A stretch of DNA of 5,701 nucleotides from an uncultured Marinosulfonomonas sp. (GCA_947311455.1 CAMZKY010000108.1:1-5701); one strand, 5' to 3'; counted from the stretch's first letter, positions 1 to 5,315 are shown. The notes: a model not told the origin generated them from the letters alone. Translations and numbers: made by a program.

Positions 1-193
1 TATGCCCGGTCTGATTGTTTCGGTGGATGTGGCCGTGGGTGATACCGTCGAAGACGGGCAAGCCCTATGCACCGTTGAAGCGATGAAAATGGAAAATATC
101 CTGCGCGCCGAAAAGAAATCGGTGGTGACAAAAATTAAGGCGGTGGCGGGCGATAGCCTTGCGGTAGATGATATAATTATGGAGTTTGAATGA
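1..193 (+). CDS. pccA: Propionyl-CoA carboxylase alpha subunit, C-terminal end (biotin carboxyl carrier domain), partial
   Basis: Only the last 63 or so residues are present and the 5' part lies outside the window; the ATG at 2 is an internal Met of a PMPG motif, not a start. What is left is a biotinyl/lipoyl carrier fold: PMPG, then the biotin-acceptor motif EAMKME with the target Lys encoded at 86-88, then a GDSLAVDD stretch and the ending IMEFE before TGA at 191-193. In this family biotin on that Lys is carboxylated by the ATP-dependent biotin carboxylase domain of the same subunit, and the beta subunit (PccB) moves the carboxyl group to propionyl-CoA, giving (S)-methylmalonyl-CoA in the cytoplasm. 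The methylmalonyl-CoA mutase gene downstream favours the propionyl-CoA enzyme over acetyl- or methylcrotonyl-CoA carboxylases, which have similar carrier domains. The stop overlaps the next gene's start (ATGA), so the two are probably cotranscribed and coupled. Confidence 0.9.
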   Translation, partial: MPGLIVSVDVAVGDTVEDGQALCTVEAMKMENILRAEKKSVVTKIKAVAGDSLAVDDIIMEFE

Positions 194-819
194 GCCTTTT
201 TGGCGAAACCCCTTGGTATTCAACCATTGATCCGCGCATTTGGCAGGCGGTGATCGCCGGTGCGTTTGTTTCGGTGGGGTGGTTGGTGAATGGCTGGCAG
301 AACCGGCGCATTGCCGCGCGGCTTCGATCGGAAAAATTGCGCGATTTCCATCGGGCGATCTATGCGGAAATCGGCACCAATCTGGCCAATCTTGAAAGCG
401 TCGAAGCGCTGGAAACCTATCGCGATCAAATGCTTGAGGTGATGGAGGCCGACCAAGGGTTCATCCCTTTTATGCCGCGCGAGCATAATGATCGGGTGTT
501 CCGCTCGATTGTTGAGGATATTCATATTCTACCGCGCACCAGCATTGATCCGGTTGTGGCCTATTATAGCCAGCTGGCGGTGATTGAAACACTGGTCGAG
601 GATATGCGGGGCGACACCTTCAAGGCCCTTGCACCGGCGCGGCGTCAGTTGATTTACAAAGATTATATCGAAATGAAAAAACAGGCGTTTTCGTTTGGTG
701 CCCATGCCCAGCGGATGATTCAGGCCTTTGCCGATGGGGGCAAACCCGCCGCACAAGCACTGGAAAAACGGATGTCTAGTACCCCGGGCGCGGGCCCGTC
801 CGGCCCGTCACAGGAATAG
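190..819 (+). CDS. Uncharacterised single-span membrane protein, 209 residues
   Basis: I do not recognise a named family. The start ATG at 190 overlaps the pccA stop (ATGA), with a GGAG ribosome-binding site at 181-184 five bases upstream. Residues about 17-36 form one hydrophobic, Trp-containing membrane segment. It is followed at once by a basic stretch (QNRRIAARLRSEK), which by the positive-inside rule puts the body of the protein in the cytoplasm. Residues about 45-195 look mostly helical and charged, with no catalytic motif that I can see. The tail from about residue 195 is Ser/Pro/Gly-rich and probably disordered. The ATGA overlap implies cotranslation with the carboxylase subunit. A role near that enzyme is only inference; it may be a conserved passenger, since I recall a similar hypothetical gene beside pccA in other Rhodobacteraceae. 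It is transcribed toward the DUF4174 gene. Confidence 0.8.
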   Translation: MSLFGETPWYSTIDPRIWQAVIAGAFVSVGWLVNGWQNRRIAARLRSEKLRDFHRAIYAEIGTNLANLESVEALETYRDQMLEVMEADQGFIPFMPREHNDRVFRSIVEDIHILPRTSIDPVVAYYSQLAVIETLVEDMRGDTFKALAPARRQLIYKDYIEMKKQAFSFGAHAQRMIQAFADGGKPAAQALEKRMSSTPGAGPSGPSQE

Positions 820-869
820 GGGTGTATGTATCTTTGGATATTTCGGCGTACATATCGGCTCCTGACGTT

Positions 870-893
870 GGATCAGAGTATCGCTCTGATACC
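870..893 (+). terminator. Hairpin downstream of the pccA cluster (candidate transcript end)
   Basis: ATCAGAG (872-878) and CTCTGAT (884-890) form a perfect 7-bp stem around the 5-base loop TATCG. GG (870-871) and CC (892-893) can extend it past one bulged A (891). It lies 52 bases after the stop at 819, in the gap between convergent genes. No T-run follows on either strand, so it is not a textbook intrinsic terminator. It may mark or protect a factor-dependent transcript end. Confidence 0.4.
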
Positions 894-907
894 TTACATA
901 TAGGTGA

Positions 908-926
908 CTTGCGCGCGCCTCGCAAG
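908..926 (-). terminator. Hairpin just downstream of the DUF4174 gene (candidate transcript end)
   Basis: CTTGCG (908-913) and CGCAAG (921-926) pair perfectly across a 7-base loop. Read on the minus strand, the hairpin begins 8 bases after the TAA stop (935-937). The stem is GC-rich, but no T-run follows (TCACCTATAT comes next), so intrinsic termination would be weak. A factor-dependent end or a stabilising 3' hairpin is equally possible. Confidence 0.4.
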
Positions 927-934
927 GGCAAGGG

Positions 935-1396
935 TTATTGCGCGGCGGCGCGCCGGTCGCGCACCTCTTGCTGGCGGGCGGGCAATTTGTCGATAGAGCG
1001 CGAGATTTCGCGCTCTGTCCAGGGCGCAGGTTTGCGCCACAGGATACTGCCGTCTTTGGTAAGAAGAACCAGCATAAACCCGCGTGGGCGCAATCTGGTG
1101 CGCAAGGCGGATGGGTTTTTCGGATCAGTATCGGTAATAATCACCACATCTCGATCAAGAAATGGCTGTAAATCTGCCTCGATCAATTCTATTTGCTTTT
1201 TGAATCGCGGATCATTGGGCGAGTCGGCAAAGATGATTAACGGGCGCGAAAGCCACAAAAAATCATTCAAATCCAATCCTTTTGCCGCCAAAACGGCCGC
1301 TTCTTCGGGCATAGGTGTGGGGATTTCGACCGCTTGTTGTGCGGTTGCTAAAACCGGAAATAGTGCTGCAAATACAATGGCTAGAAAAGGTTTCAT
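935..1396 (-). CDS. Secreted DUF4174-domain protein
   Basis: Numbering here starts at the second of two adjacent ATGs (1396 and 1399). The GAAGGAG ribosome-binding site at 1402-1408 is only 2 bases from the first ATG but 5 from the second, so 1396 (153 residues) is the better start. Residues 1-19 form a signal peptide: Lys at 2, a hydrophobic core, then the cleavage motif A-T-A before QQA. The mature protein of about 134 residues should be periplasmic. It shows the DUF4174 pattern as I recall it: a strand with RPLIIFA, the pair D-P-R-F, a long helix, a strand with DVVIITD, an R-x-R-L-R-P-R-G-F turn, a strand with MLVLLTKDG, and WRKPAPW followed by a helix. This resembles a thioredoxin-like fold without a CxxC pair, and there is no Cys in it at all. 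Its function is unknown. It is transcribed against its neighbours and shares a control region with the sulfotransferase gene. Confidence 0.85.
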   Translation of the reverse strand: MKPFLAIVFAALFPVLATAQQAVEIPTPMPEEAAVLAAKGLDLNDFLWLSRPLIIFADSPNDPRFKKQIELIEADLQPFLDRDVVIITDTDPKNPSALRTRLRPRGFMLVLLTKDGSILWRKPAPWTEREISRSIDKLPARQQEVRDRRAAAQ

Positions 1397-1401
1397 CATA
1401 G

Positions 1402-1408
1402 CTCCTTC
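1402..1408 (-). promoter_or_regulatory. Ribosome-binding site deciding the DUF4174 start
   Basis: On the minus strand this reads GAAGGAG, a near-perfect anti-16S match. Spacing is 2 bases to the ATG at 1399 and 5 bases to the ATG at 1396, which favours the second. Confidence 0.7.
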
Positions 1409-1415
1409 AACACTG

Positions 1416-1444
1416 AATATAGGGACGGTTAAGGCCCTTGCGAA
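1416..1444 (-). promoter_or_regulatory. Candidate promoter of the DUF4174 gene
   Basis: Read on the minus strand: -35 TTCGCA (1439-1444; 4 of 6 to TTGACA), a 17-base spacer, and -10 TATATT (1416-1421; 5 of 6 to TATAAT). The start point would fall near 1408-1410, which leaves a leader of only about a dozen bases carrying the GAAGGAG site. Spacing and -10 are good and the -35 is weak. Confidence 0.4.
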
Positions 1445-1447
1445 GGG
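1435..1447. promoter_or_regulatory. Dyad CCCTT-GCG-AAGGG between divergent promoters (possible operator)
   Basis: A perfect 5-bp inverted repeat separated by GCG, centred on base 1441. It covers the overlapping -35 candidates of both divergent promoters (1439-1444 minus, 1438-1443 plus). A protein bound here could control both genes. The dyad is short and the regulator is unknown. Confidence 0.3.
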
Positions 1448-1465
1448 GTGTTTTGCAAATATAGG
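1438..1465 (+). promoter_or_regulatory. Candidate promoter of the sulfotransferase-mutase operon
   Basis: -35 TTGCGA (1438-1443; 4 of 6), a 16-base spacer, and -10 TATAGG (1460-1465; 4 of 6). The predicted start near 1472 would leave a leader of about 100 bases before the GTG start at 1574, with a hairpin inside it. This is a weak match, supported mainly by its position between divergent genes. Confidence 0.3.
1452..1459. promoter_or_regulatory. TTTGCAAA palindrome, possible half of a PccR-type site
   Basis: This is the only TTTGCAAA octamer in non-coding DNA of the window, between the plus-strand -35 and -10 candidates. From memory, the propionyl-CoA regulator PccR (ScfR family) of Rhodobacter sphaeroides acts through two such octamers four bases apart upstream of pccB. 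Here only one copy is intact: four bases on, GGAACAAT matches 3 of 8, and four bases back there is no match. A real function is therefore uncertain. Confidence 0.3.
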
Positions 1466-1530
1466 AACAATTTTCGCTGTTAAGCCTCTGAAAATGGTGT
1501 CGTTTTAATGTTGAGCTTCAATGATCATAT

Positions 1531-1552
1531 CAAAACGGTTCGCGCCGTTTTG
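1531..1552 (+). promoter_or_regulatory. Leader hairpin upstream of the sulfotransferase gene
   Basis: CAAAACGG (1531-1538) and CCGTTTTG (1545-1552) form a perfect 8-bp stem with the loop TTCGCG. It ends 3 bases before the GGCGGAG ribosome-binding site. The A-rich left arm and T-rich right arm resemble a weak attenuator, but no long T-run follows. If translation begins at the ATG at 1508 instead, this stretch is coding. Confidence 0.4.
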
Positions 1553-1555
1553 TTA

Positions 1556-1562
1556 GGCGGAG
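1556..1562 (+). promoter_or_regulatory. Ribosome-binding site for the GTG start of the sulfotransferase gene
   Basis: GGCGGAG, with its core GGAG (1559-1562) 11 bases before the GTG at 1574. That spacing is longer than ideal. The alternative ATG at 1508 has no purine-rich site in front of it. Confidence 0.4.
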
Positions 1563-1573
1563 CACAGTTAATC

Positions 1574-2551
1574 GTGGATGTTATTTTACACATCGGCGCC
1601 CACAGAACGGGCACAACCACCCTGCAAACCTATTTGCAAAAGAATGCGTGCAAATTAAGAAAAAATAGAATTGAATTTTGGGGGCCAAAACGCACGCGAT
1701 CCGGTTTGTTTTCGGGGCTGGTGAAGCCGCCTGAAAAACTCTCTAATGATGCGCTGTTGCGAGGAAAACGCTCAAGCGGGGTGATCCAGATGGAAATGGA
1801 TCGGCTGGCGATGGATGGGGTGAAAACCCTGATCGTTAGCGAAGAAAACATGATCGGGGTGATGAAAAACAATCTGCGCAAATCCCGCTTGTATCCCGAT
1901 GCGGCAGAGCGGATTGAACGGTTTGCACCTGCATTTGAGCTGCGTTGCCGTCGTATTGTGCTGTCTATTCGATCCTATGATAAATATTGGGCGTCGGTGC
2001 TGGCATATTGTGTGGAACGGGGGTGGAAAATGCCCGATATGGCGGTTCTGGATCGTTTGGTTATTCAACCAAATCGTTGGCGTGATGTGGTTAAATCTGT
2101 TGCCAAATCTTTTCCTGATGCCGAAATTTTGGTGTTACCGTTTGAACGTTTGATGGGGCAGCCGGATCGTCAATTTGCATTGCTGCGCGGTAATGTGGAT
2201 GTGCAGCCATTTATGGCCCATCAGGAATGGCATAATGCGTCAGCTGGATGCGAAAAACTGCGTAATGTTCTGTTTGATCGCGGGGATGACGTGGCGGCGC
2301 AATCTTTGCCTGATAATAATCAACGCTGGCAGCCGTTTAACGACGATCACATCACGGCTTTTCAACAACAATATCAAGAAGATCTGGATTGGTTGGCCGA
2401 TGGTGCCGACGGAATTGCGACGCTTTATAATGAGATACATGAAACAGGAACACTGATTGGAACACGGGCCGGACAGACGGGGATAACCTCGCAAGTGGCA
2501 CATGTGGTAAGAGGACAAAACCATGACCCAAACGAAACAAGACTGGGCTAA
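1574..2551 (+). CDS. Sulfotransferase-like protein (PAPS-binding fold)
   Basis: Numbering starts at the GTG at 1574 (325 residues). That start puts the P-loop near residue 8, as is usual in this fold, and it has a GGAG site. The in-frame ATG at 1508 adds 22 residues with no such support, but it cannot be excluded. The 5'-phosphosulfate loop is HIGAHRTGTTTLQ (residues 6-18). S-E-E-N (89-92) ends a central strand. The 3'-phosphate site has Arg133 and Ser141 eight residues apart (SIRSY...S), the canonical spacing. The C-terminal F-x(3)-Y-x-x-D-L-x-W-L pattern (263-274) is, as I recall, common in rhodobacterial members of the family. These features point to transfer of a sulfuryl group from PAPS, possibly to a glycan or small molecule; the acceptor cannot be told from sequence. 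The first third is markedly AT-rich (18 G/C in bases 1621-1680), unlike its neighbours, which suggests transfer. Its last 29 bases overlap the mutase gene. Confidence 0.75.
   Translation: MDVILHIGAHRTGTTTLQTYLQKNACKLRKNRIEFWGPKRTRSGLFSGLVKPPEKLSNDALLRGKRSSGVIQMEMDRLAMDGVKTLIVSEENMIGVMKNNLRKSRLYPDAAERIERFAPAFELRCRRIVLSIRSYDKYWASVLAYCVERGWKMPDMAVLDRLVIQPNRWRDVVKSVAKSFPDAEILVLPFERLMGQPDRQFALLRGNVDVQPFMAHQEWHNASAGCEKLRNVLFDRGDDVAAQSLPDNNQRWQPFNDDHITAFQQQYQEDLDWLADGADGIATLYNEIHETGTLIGTRAGQTGITSQVAHVVRGQNHDPNETRLG
2510..2515 (+). promoter_or_regulatory. Ribosome-binding site of the mutase gene inside the sulfotransferase gene
   Basis: AGAGGA, 7 bases before the ATG at 2523, within the last codons of the sulfotransferase reading frame. 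It is a good site, so the mutase can be translated independently of upstream ribosomes. Confidence 0.7.
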
Positions 2552-4655
2552 ACGCGCCGAAAAAGAATTGCGCGGTCGGCCGTTGGACGATCTAACGTGG
2601 CAAACACCCGAAGGCATTGCCGTGCAGCCGGTTTACACCAAAGAAGACGTGCAGGGGCTGGATCACATGGGTTCTATGCCGGGCGAGGGGCCGTTTACCC
2701 GTGGGCCGCGTTCCACCATGTATACAGGGCGCCCCTGGACAATCCGCCAATACGCGGGCTTTTCCACAGCCGAAGAAAGCAACGCGTTCTATCGCAAGGC
2801 GCTGGCGGCAGGGCAGCAAGGGGTTTCAGTGGCCTTTGATCTGGCCACCCACCGCGGATATGACAGCGATCACGAACGGGTGGTCGGCGATGTGGGCAAG
2901 GCCGGTGTGGCGATTGACAGCGTCGAAGACATGAAAATCCTGTTTGATGGTATTCCGCTGGACAAGGTTTCAGTGTCGATGACGATGAACGGCGCGGTGA
3001 TTCCGGTGCTGGCAAGTTTCATTGTGGCAGGCGAAGAACAGGGCGTGGATCGTGCCGCCCTTTCCGGCACCATCCAGAACGATGTGCTAAAAGAATTCAT
3101 GGTGCGCAACACCTATATTTATCCACCCGAGCCGTCGATGCGGATCGTATCTGACATCATCGAATTTACCTCCTCAGATATGCCGAAATTCAACTCGATT
3201 TCGATTTCCGGCTACCACATGCAAGAGGCTGGCGCGAATTTGGTGCAGGAGCTGGCCTTTACCCTTGCCGACGGGCGCGAATATGTGCGTGCGGCCTTGG
3301 CGCGGGGCATGGATGTGGATGCGTTTGCAGGCCGTTTATCGTTCTTTTTCGCCATCGGAATGAATTTCTTTATGGAGGCGGCAAAACTGCGTGCGGCGCG
3401 GTTCTTGTGGCATAAAATCATGTCGGAATTTAACCCGAAAAGCGAAAAATCCCTGATGCTGCGCACTCATTGCCAGACATCCGGCGTGTCGTTGCAGGAA
3501 CAGGATCCCTACAACAACATTGTGCGCACCGCCTATGAGGCCATGTCGGCGGTTTTGGGCGGGACGCAATCCTTGCACACCAATTCCTTTGACGAAGCCA
3601 TCGCCTTGCCCACCGATTTTTCATCCCGCATTGCGCGCAACACCCAGTTGATTTTGCAAAATGAAACCGGCGTTACCAAGGTGGTTGATCCGTTGGCGGG
3701 GTCGTATTACGTGGAAAAACTGACCGCTGATTTGGCCGATGAGGCATGGAAGATCATTTGCGAAGTGGATGAAATGGGCGGCATGACCAAAGCGGTGGCA
3801 AGCGGCATGCCCAAACTGCGGATCGAAGAAGCAGCCGCGCGCCGTCAGGCCGCCGTTGATCGCGGCGACGAAGTGATTGTCGGAGTGAATAAATTTCGCC
3901 TTGAAAAAGAGGACGAAATCGACATTCTGGATGTGGATAACGTGGCGGTGCGCGAAAGCCAGGTTGCGCGATTGGCTCACATTCGGGCCAGCCGTGATCA
4001 GGATGCGGTCGAAGCCACGCTAAAAGCGCTGGAAACGGCGGCAGCGTCGGGCGAAGGCAACCTTTTGGAAATTGCAATTGAGGCGGCGCGGGCGCGGGCC
4101 ACAGTGGGGGAAATCAGCATGGCGATGGAGAAAACATTCGGCCGTCACCGCGCCGAGGTGAAAACTTTGGCGGGGGTTTACGGGGCTGCTTATGAAGGTG
4201 ACGAAGGCTTTGCTGCGATCCAGAAATCAGTCGAGGATTTTGCCGAGATTGAAGGCCGCCGCCCACGGATGCTGGTGGTGAAAATGGGCCAAGATGGCCA
4301 TGACCGCGGCGCAAAGGTGATTGCCACGGCCTTTGCCGATATCGGCTTTGACGTGGATGTGGGGCCATTGTTTCAAACCCCCGAAGAGGCCGCGCAGGAT
4401 GCGGTGGACAATGACGTGCATATCGTCGGGATTTCATCGCAAGCGGCGGGGCATAAAACCCTTGCGCCCAAATTGGTGCAAGCCCTGAAAGATGCCGGAG
4501 CCGAAGATATCATCGTGATTTGCGGCGGGGTTATTCCGCAGCAAGACTATGATTTCTTATATAAAAACGGGGTAAAGGCCATCTTTGGGCCGGGTACGAA
4601 TATCCCTGATGCCGCGCAGGATATTTTGCGTATCCTAGCCGAGAACCAGACTTGA
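2523..4655 (+). CDS. scpA: Methylmalonyl-CoA mutase, single-chain, adenosylcobalamin-dependent
   Basis: Catalyses the radical rearrangement of (R)-methylmalonyl-CoA to succinyl-CoA, the last step of propionyl-CoA assimilation, in the cytoplasm. The protein is 710 residues, full length for the homodimeric type that carries both domains. Residues 1 to about 560 are the substrate-binding TIM barrel; about 578-708 are the cobalamin domain. Compared from memory with the Propionibacterium shermanii large subunit (offset 12), Tyr89, Gln197, Arg207, His244, His328 and Gln330 correspond to Tyr77, Gln185, Arg195, His232, His316 and Gln318, all present. The cobalamin motif DxHxxG is D591-H593-G596, with His593 as the lower cobalt ligand and Lys587 nearby. 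Gly668-Gly669 complete the motif, but the usual SxL reads S-S-Q (638-640). Trp334 of the reference is Val322 here. The gene overlaps the sulfotransferase and lies one base from the VOC gene. Ethylmalonyl-CoA mutase and the ICM and HCM relatives are less likely given the neighbouring pccA. Confidence 0.96.
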   Translation: MTQTKQDWAKRAEKELRGRPLDDLTWQTPEGIAVQPVYTKEDVQGLDHMGSMPGEGPFTRGPRSTMYTGRPWTIRQYAGFSTAEESNAFYRKALAAGQQGVSVAFDLATHRGYDSDHERVVGDVGKAGVAIDSVEDMKILFDGIPLDKVSVSMTMNGAVIPVLASFIVAGEEQGVDRAALSGTIQNDVLKEFMVRNTYIYPPEPSMRIVSDIIEFTSSDMPKFNSISISGYHMQEAGANLVQELAFTLADGREYVRAALARGMDVDAFAGRLSFFFAIGMNFFMEAAKLRAARFLWHKIMSEFNPKSEKSLMLRTHCQTSGVSLQEQDPYNNIVRTAYEAMSAVLGGTQSLHTNSFDEAIALPTDFSSRIARNTQLILQNETGVTKVVDPLAGSYYVEKLTADLADEAWKIICEVDEMGGMTKAVASGMPKLRIEEAAARRQAAVDRGDEVIVGVNKFRLEKEDEIDILDVDNVAVRESQVARLAHIRASRDQDAVEATLKALETAAASGEGNLLEIAIEAARARATVGEISMAMEKTFGRHRAEVKTLAGVYGAAYEGDEGFAAIQKSVEDFAEIEGRRPRMLVVKMGQDGHDRGAKVIATAFADIGFDVDVGPLFQTPEEAAQDAVDNDVHIVGISSQAAGHKTLAPKLVQALKDAGAEDIIVICGGVIPQQDYDFLYKNGVKAIFGPGTNIPDAAQDILRILAENQT

Positions 4656-4656
4656 T

Positions 4657-5268
4657 ATGTTGAAACTGGATCATCTGGCTGTTTCGGCAAGTACTCTATC
4701 TGAGGGGGCTATGGCTGTTGAAGCGGCGCTTGGGGTGCCTTTGGTTGACGGGGGTGTGCATCCATTGATGGGCACGCATAATCGGTTGCTGGGGCTTGGG
4801 GATGTGTATCTGGAGGTGATTGCCATTAACCCCGATGCCCGAAAACCGGATCATCCGCGCTGGTTTGATCTAGATAATTTTACAGGCGCGCCGCGGCTGA
4901 CCAACTGGATTTGCCGCTGTGATGATCTGGAGGCGGCGATTGATGCCTGCCCAGACGGGGTGGGGCGGCCTGTGGATCTGGTGCGTGGCGATTTGCGGTG
5001 GCGTATGGCGGTGCCGGATAATGGTAAGCTACCGTTTTCAAACGCTTTTCCGCCTTTGATTCAGTGGAAAGGGGCAAAACATCCCGCAGATTTACTGCCG
5101 GATTCCGGCTGTCGCTTGGTGGAATTAACCATAGCCTTACCCGACAATGCAGATTTGGAAAACACGCTGAAACCGCTGTTTTTCGATGAGCGGGTGAAAA
5201 TTGTCCATGGCGAAACCGTTGAAATAACCGCCATCATCAAAACCCCGAAAGGCGAGCGGCAGATTTAA
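4657..5268 (+). CDS. VOC-superfamily protein with a glyoxalase-like domain (Glyoxalase_3 type)
   Basis: 203 residues. The start ATG at 4657 follows the mutase stop (TGA 4653-4655) after one base, with no clear ribosome-binding site, so translation probably reinitiates from the mutase. The N-terminal pattern is that of the glyoxalase-like VOC family: L-D-H-L (His6), G-G-V-H-P-L-M-G-T-H-N (His35, His41), then Y-L-E-V-I-A-I-N (Glu53). His6 and Glu53 sit where VOC enzymes carry metal ligands, but this assignment is inference. A second half (about 85-200) includes W-R-M-A-V-P and V-E-L-T-I strands, consistent with a paired beta-alpha-beta fold. Substrate unknown. Its place beside the mutase invites comparison with methylmalonyl-CoA epimerase, which is also VOC, but that enzyme is shorter (about 130-150 residues) and looks different. 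It may still act on a CoA ester or clean up a by-product. Confidence 0.8.
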   Translation: MLKLDHLAVSASTLSEGAMAVEAALGVPLVDGGVHPLMGTHNRLLGLGDVYLEVIAINPDARKPDHPRWFDLDNFTGAPRLTNWICRCDDLEAAIDACPDGVGRPVDLVRGDLRWRMAVPDNGKLPFSNAFPPLIQWKGAKHPADLLPDSGCRLVELTIALPDNADLENTLKPLFFDERVKIVHGETVEITAIIKTPKGERQI

Positions 5269-5298
5269 CGCAATCTTGACCTGACAAGCGCGCGTTAA
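5265..5298 (+). terminator. Two-tier hairpin at the end of the VOC gene
   Basis: TTAACGC (5265-5271) pairs with GCGTTAA (5292-5298), and inside it CTTG (5275-5278) pairs with CAAG (5285-5288). The two are separated by a symmetric 3x3 internal loop, and the apical loop is 6 bases. The stop codon of the VOC gene lies in the outer left arm. No T-run follows, so it may be a factor-dependent transcript end or, as DNA, an operator overlapping the next promoter. Confidence 0.4.
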
Positions 5299-5309
5299 CC
5301 CGTTATCCT
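5281..5309 (+). promoter_or_regulatory. Candidate promoter of the TerB gene, giving a leaderless transcript
   Basis: -35 CTGACA (5281-5286; 5 of 6), a 17-base spacer, and -10 TATCCT (5304-5309; matches T, A, T and the final T). The -10 ends 6 bases before the ATG at 5316, so transcription would begin at or next to the start codon. No ribosome-binding site lies in front of that ATG, which agrees with leaderless initiation. Confidence 0.45.
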
Positions 5310-5315
5310 GCGCCT

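Noticed and set aside
822..1508. Long plus-strand open frame antisense to the DUF4174 gene
   Set aside because: It begins at a GTG without a ribosome-binding site, has a Ser/Arg/Gly-heavy composition with no domain pattern, and lies opposite a gene with a clear signal peptide, ribosome-binding site and family motifs.
1621..1640. CCTGCAAA-CCTA-TTTGCAAA, which looks like a tandem PccR site with exactly four bases between halves
   Set aside because: It lies inside the sulfotransferase gene and is explained by codons for Leu-Gln four residues apart (L-Q-T-Y-L-Q). Another TTTGCAAA at 3653-3660 in the mutase also comes from a Leu-Gln codon pair, showing that coding background produces this octamer.
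2457..2487. Possible separate promoter for the mutase (TTGGAA ... GATAAC)
   Set aside because: The 19-base spacer and poor -10 make it no better than chance within coding sequence.
2523..4655. Arg63 in place of the substrate-contact Tyr75 of the P. shermanii mutase as a sign of new specificity
   Set aside because: As I recall, E. coli ScpA, a genuine methylmalonyl-CoA mutase, has Arg at the same place (G-P-R-A-T-M-Y), so the change alone does not suggest another substrate.
4657..5268. Methylmalonyl-CoA epimerase beside the mutase
   Set aside because: Same superfamily and tempting context, but the protein is about 203 residues and has the longer glyoxalase-like pattern with G-T-H-N instead of the epimerase motifs.
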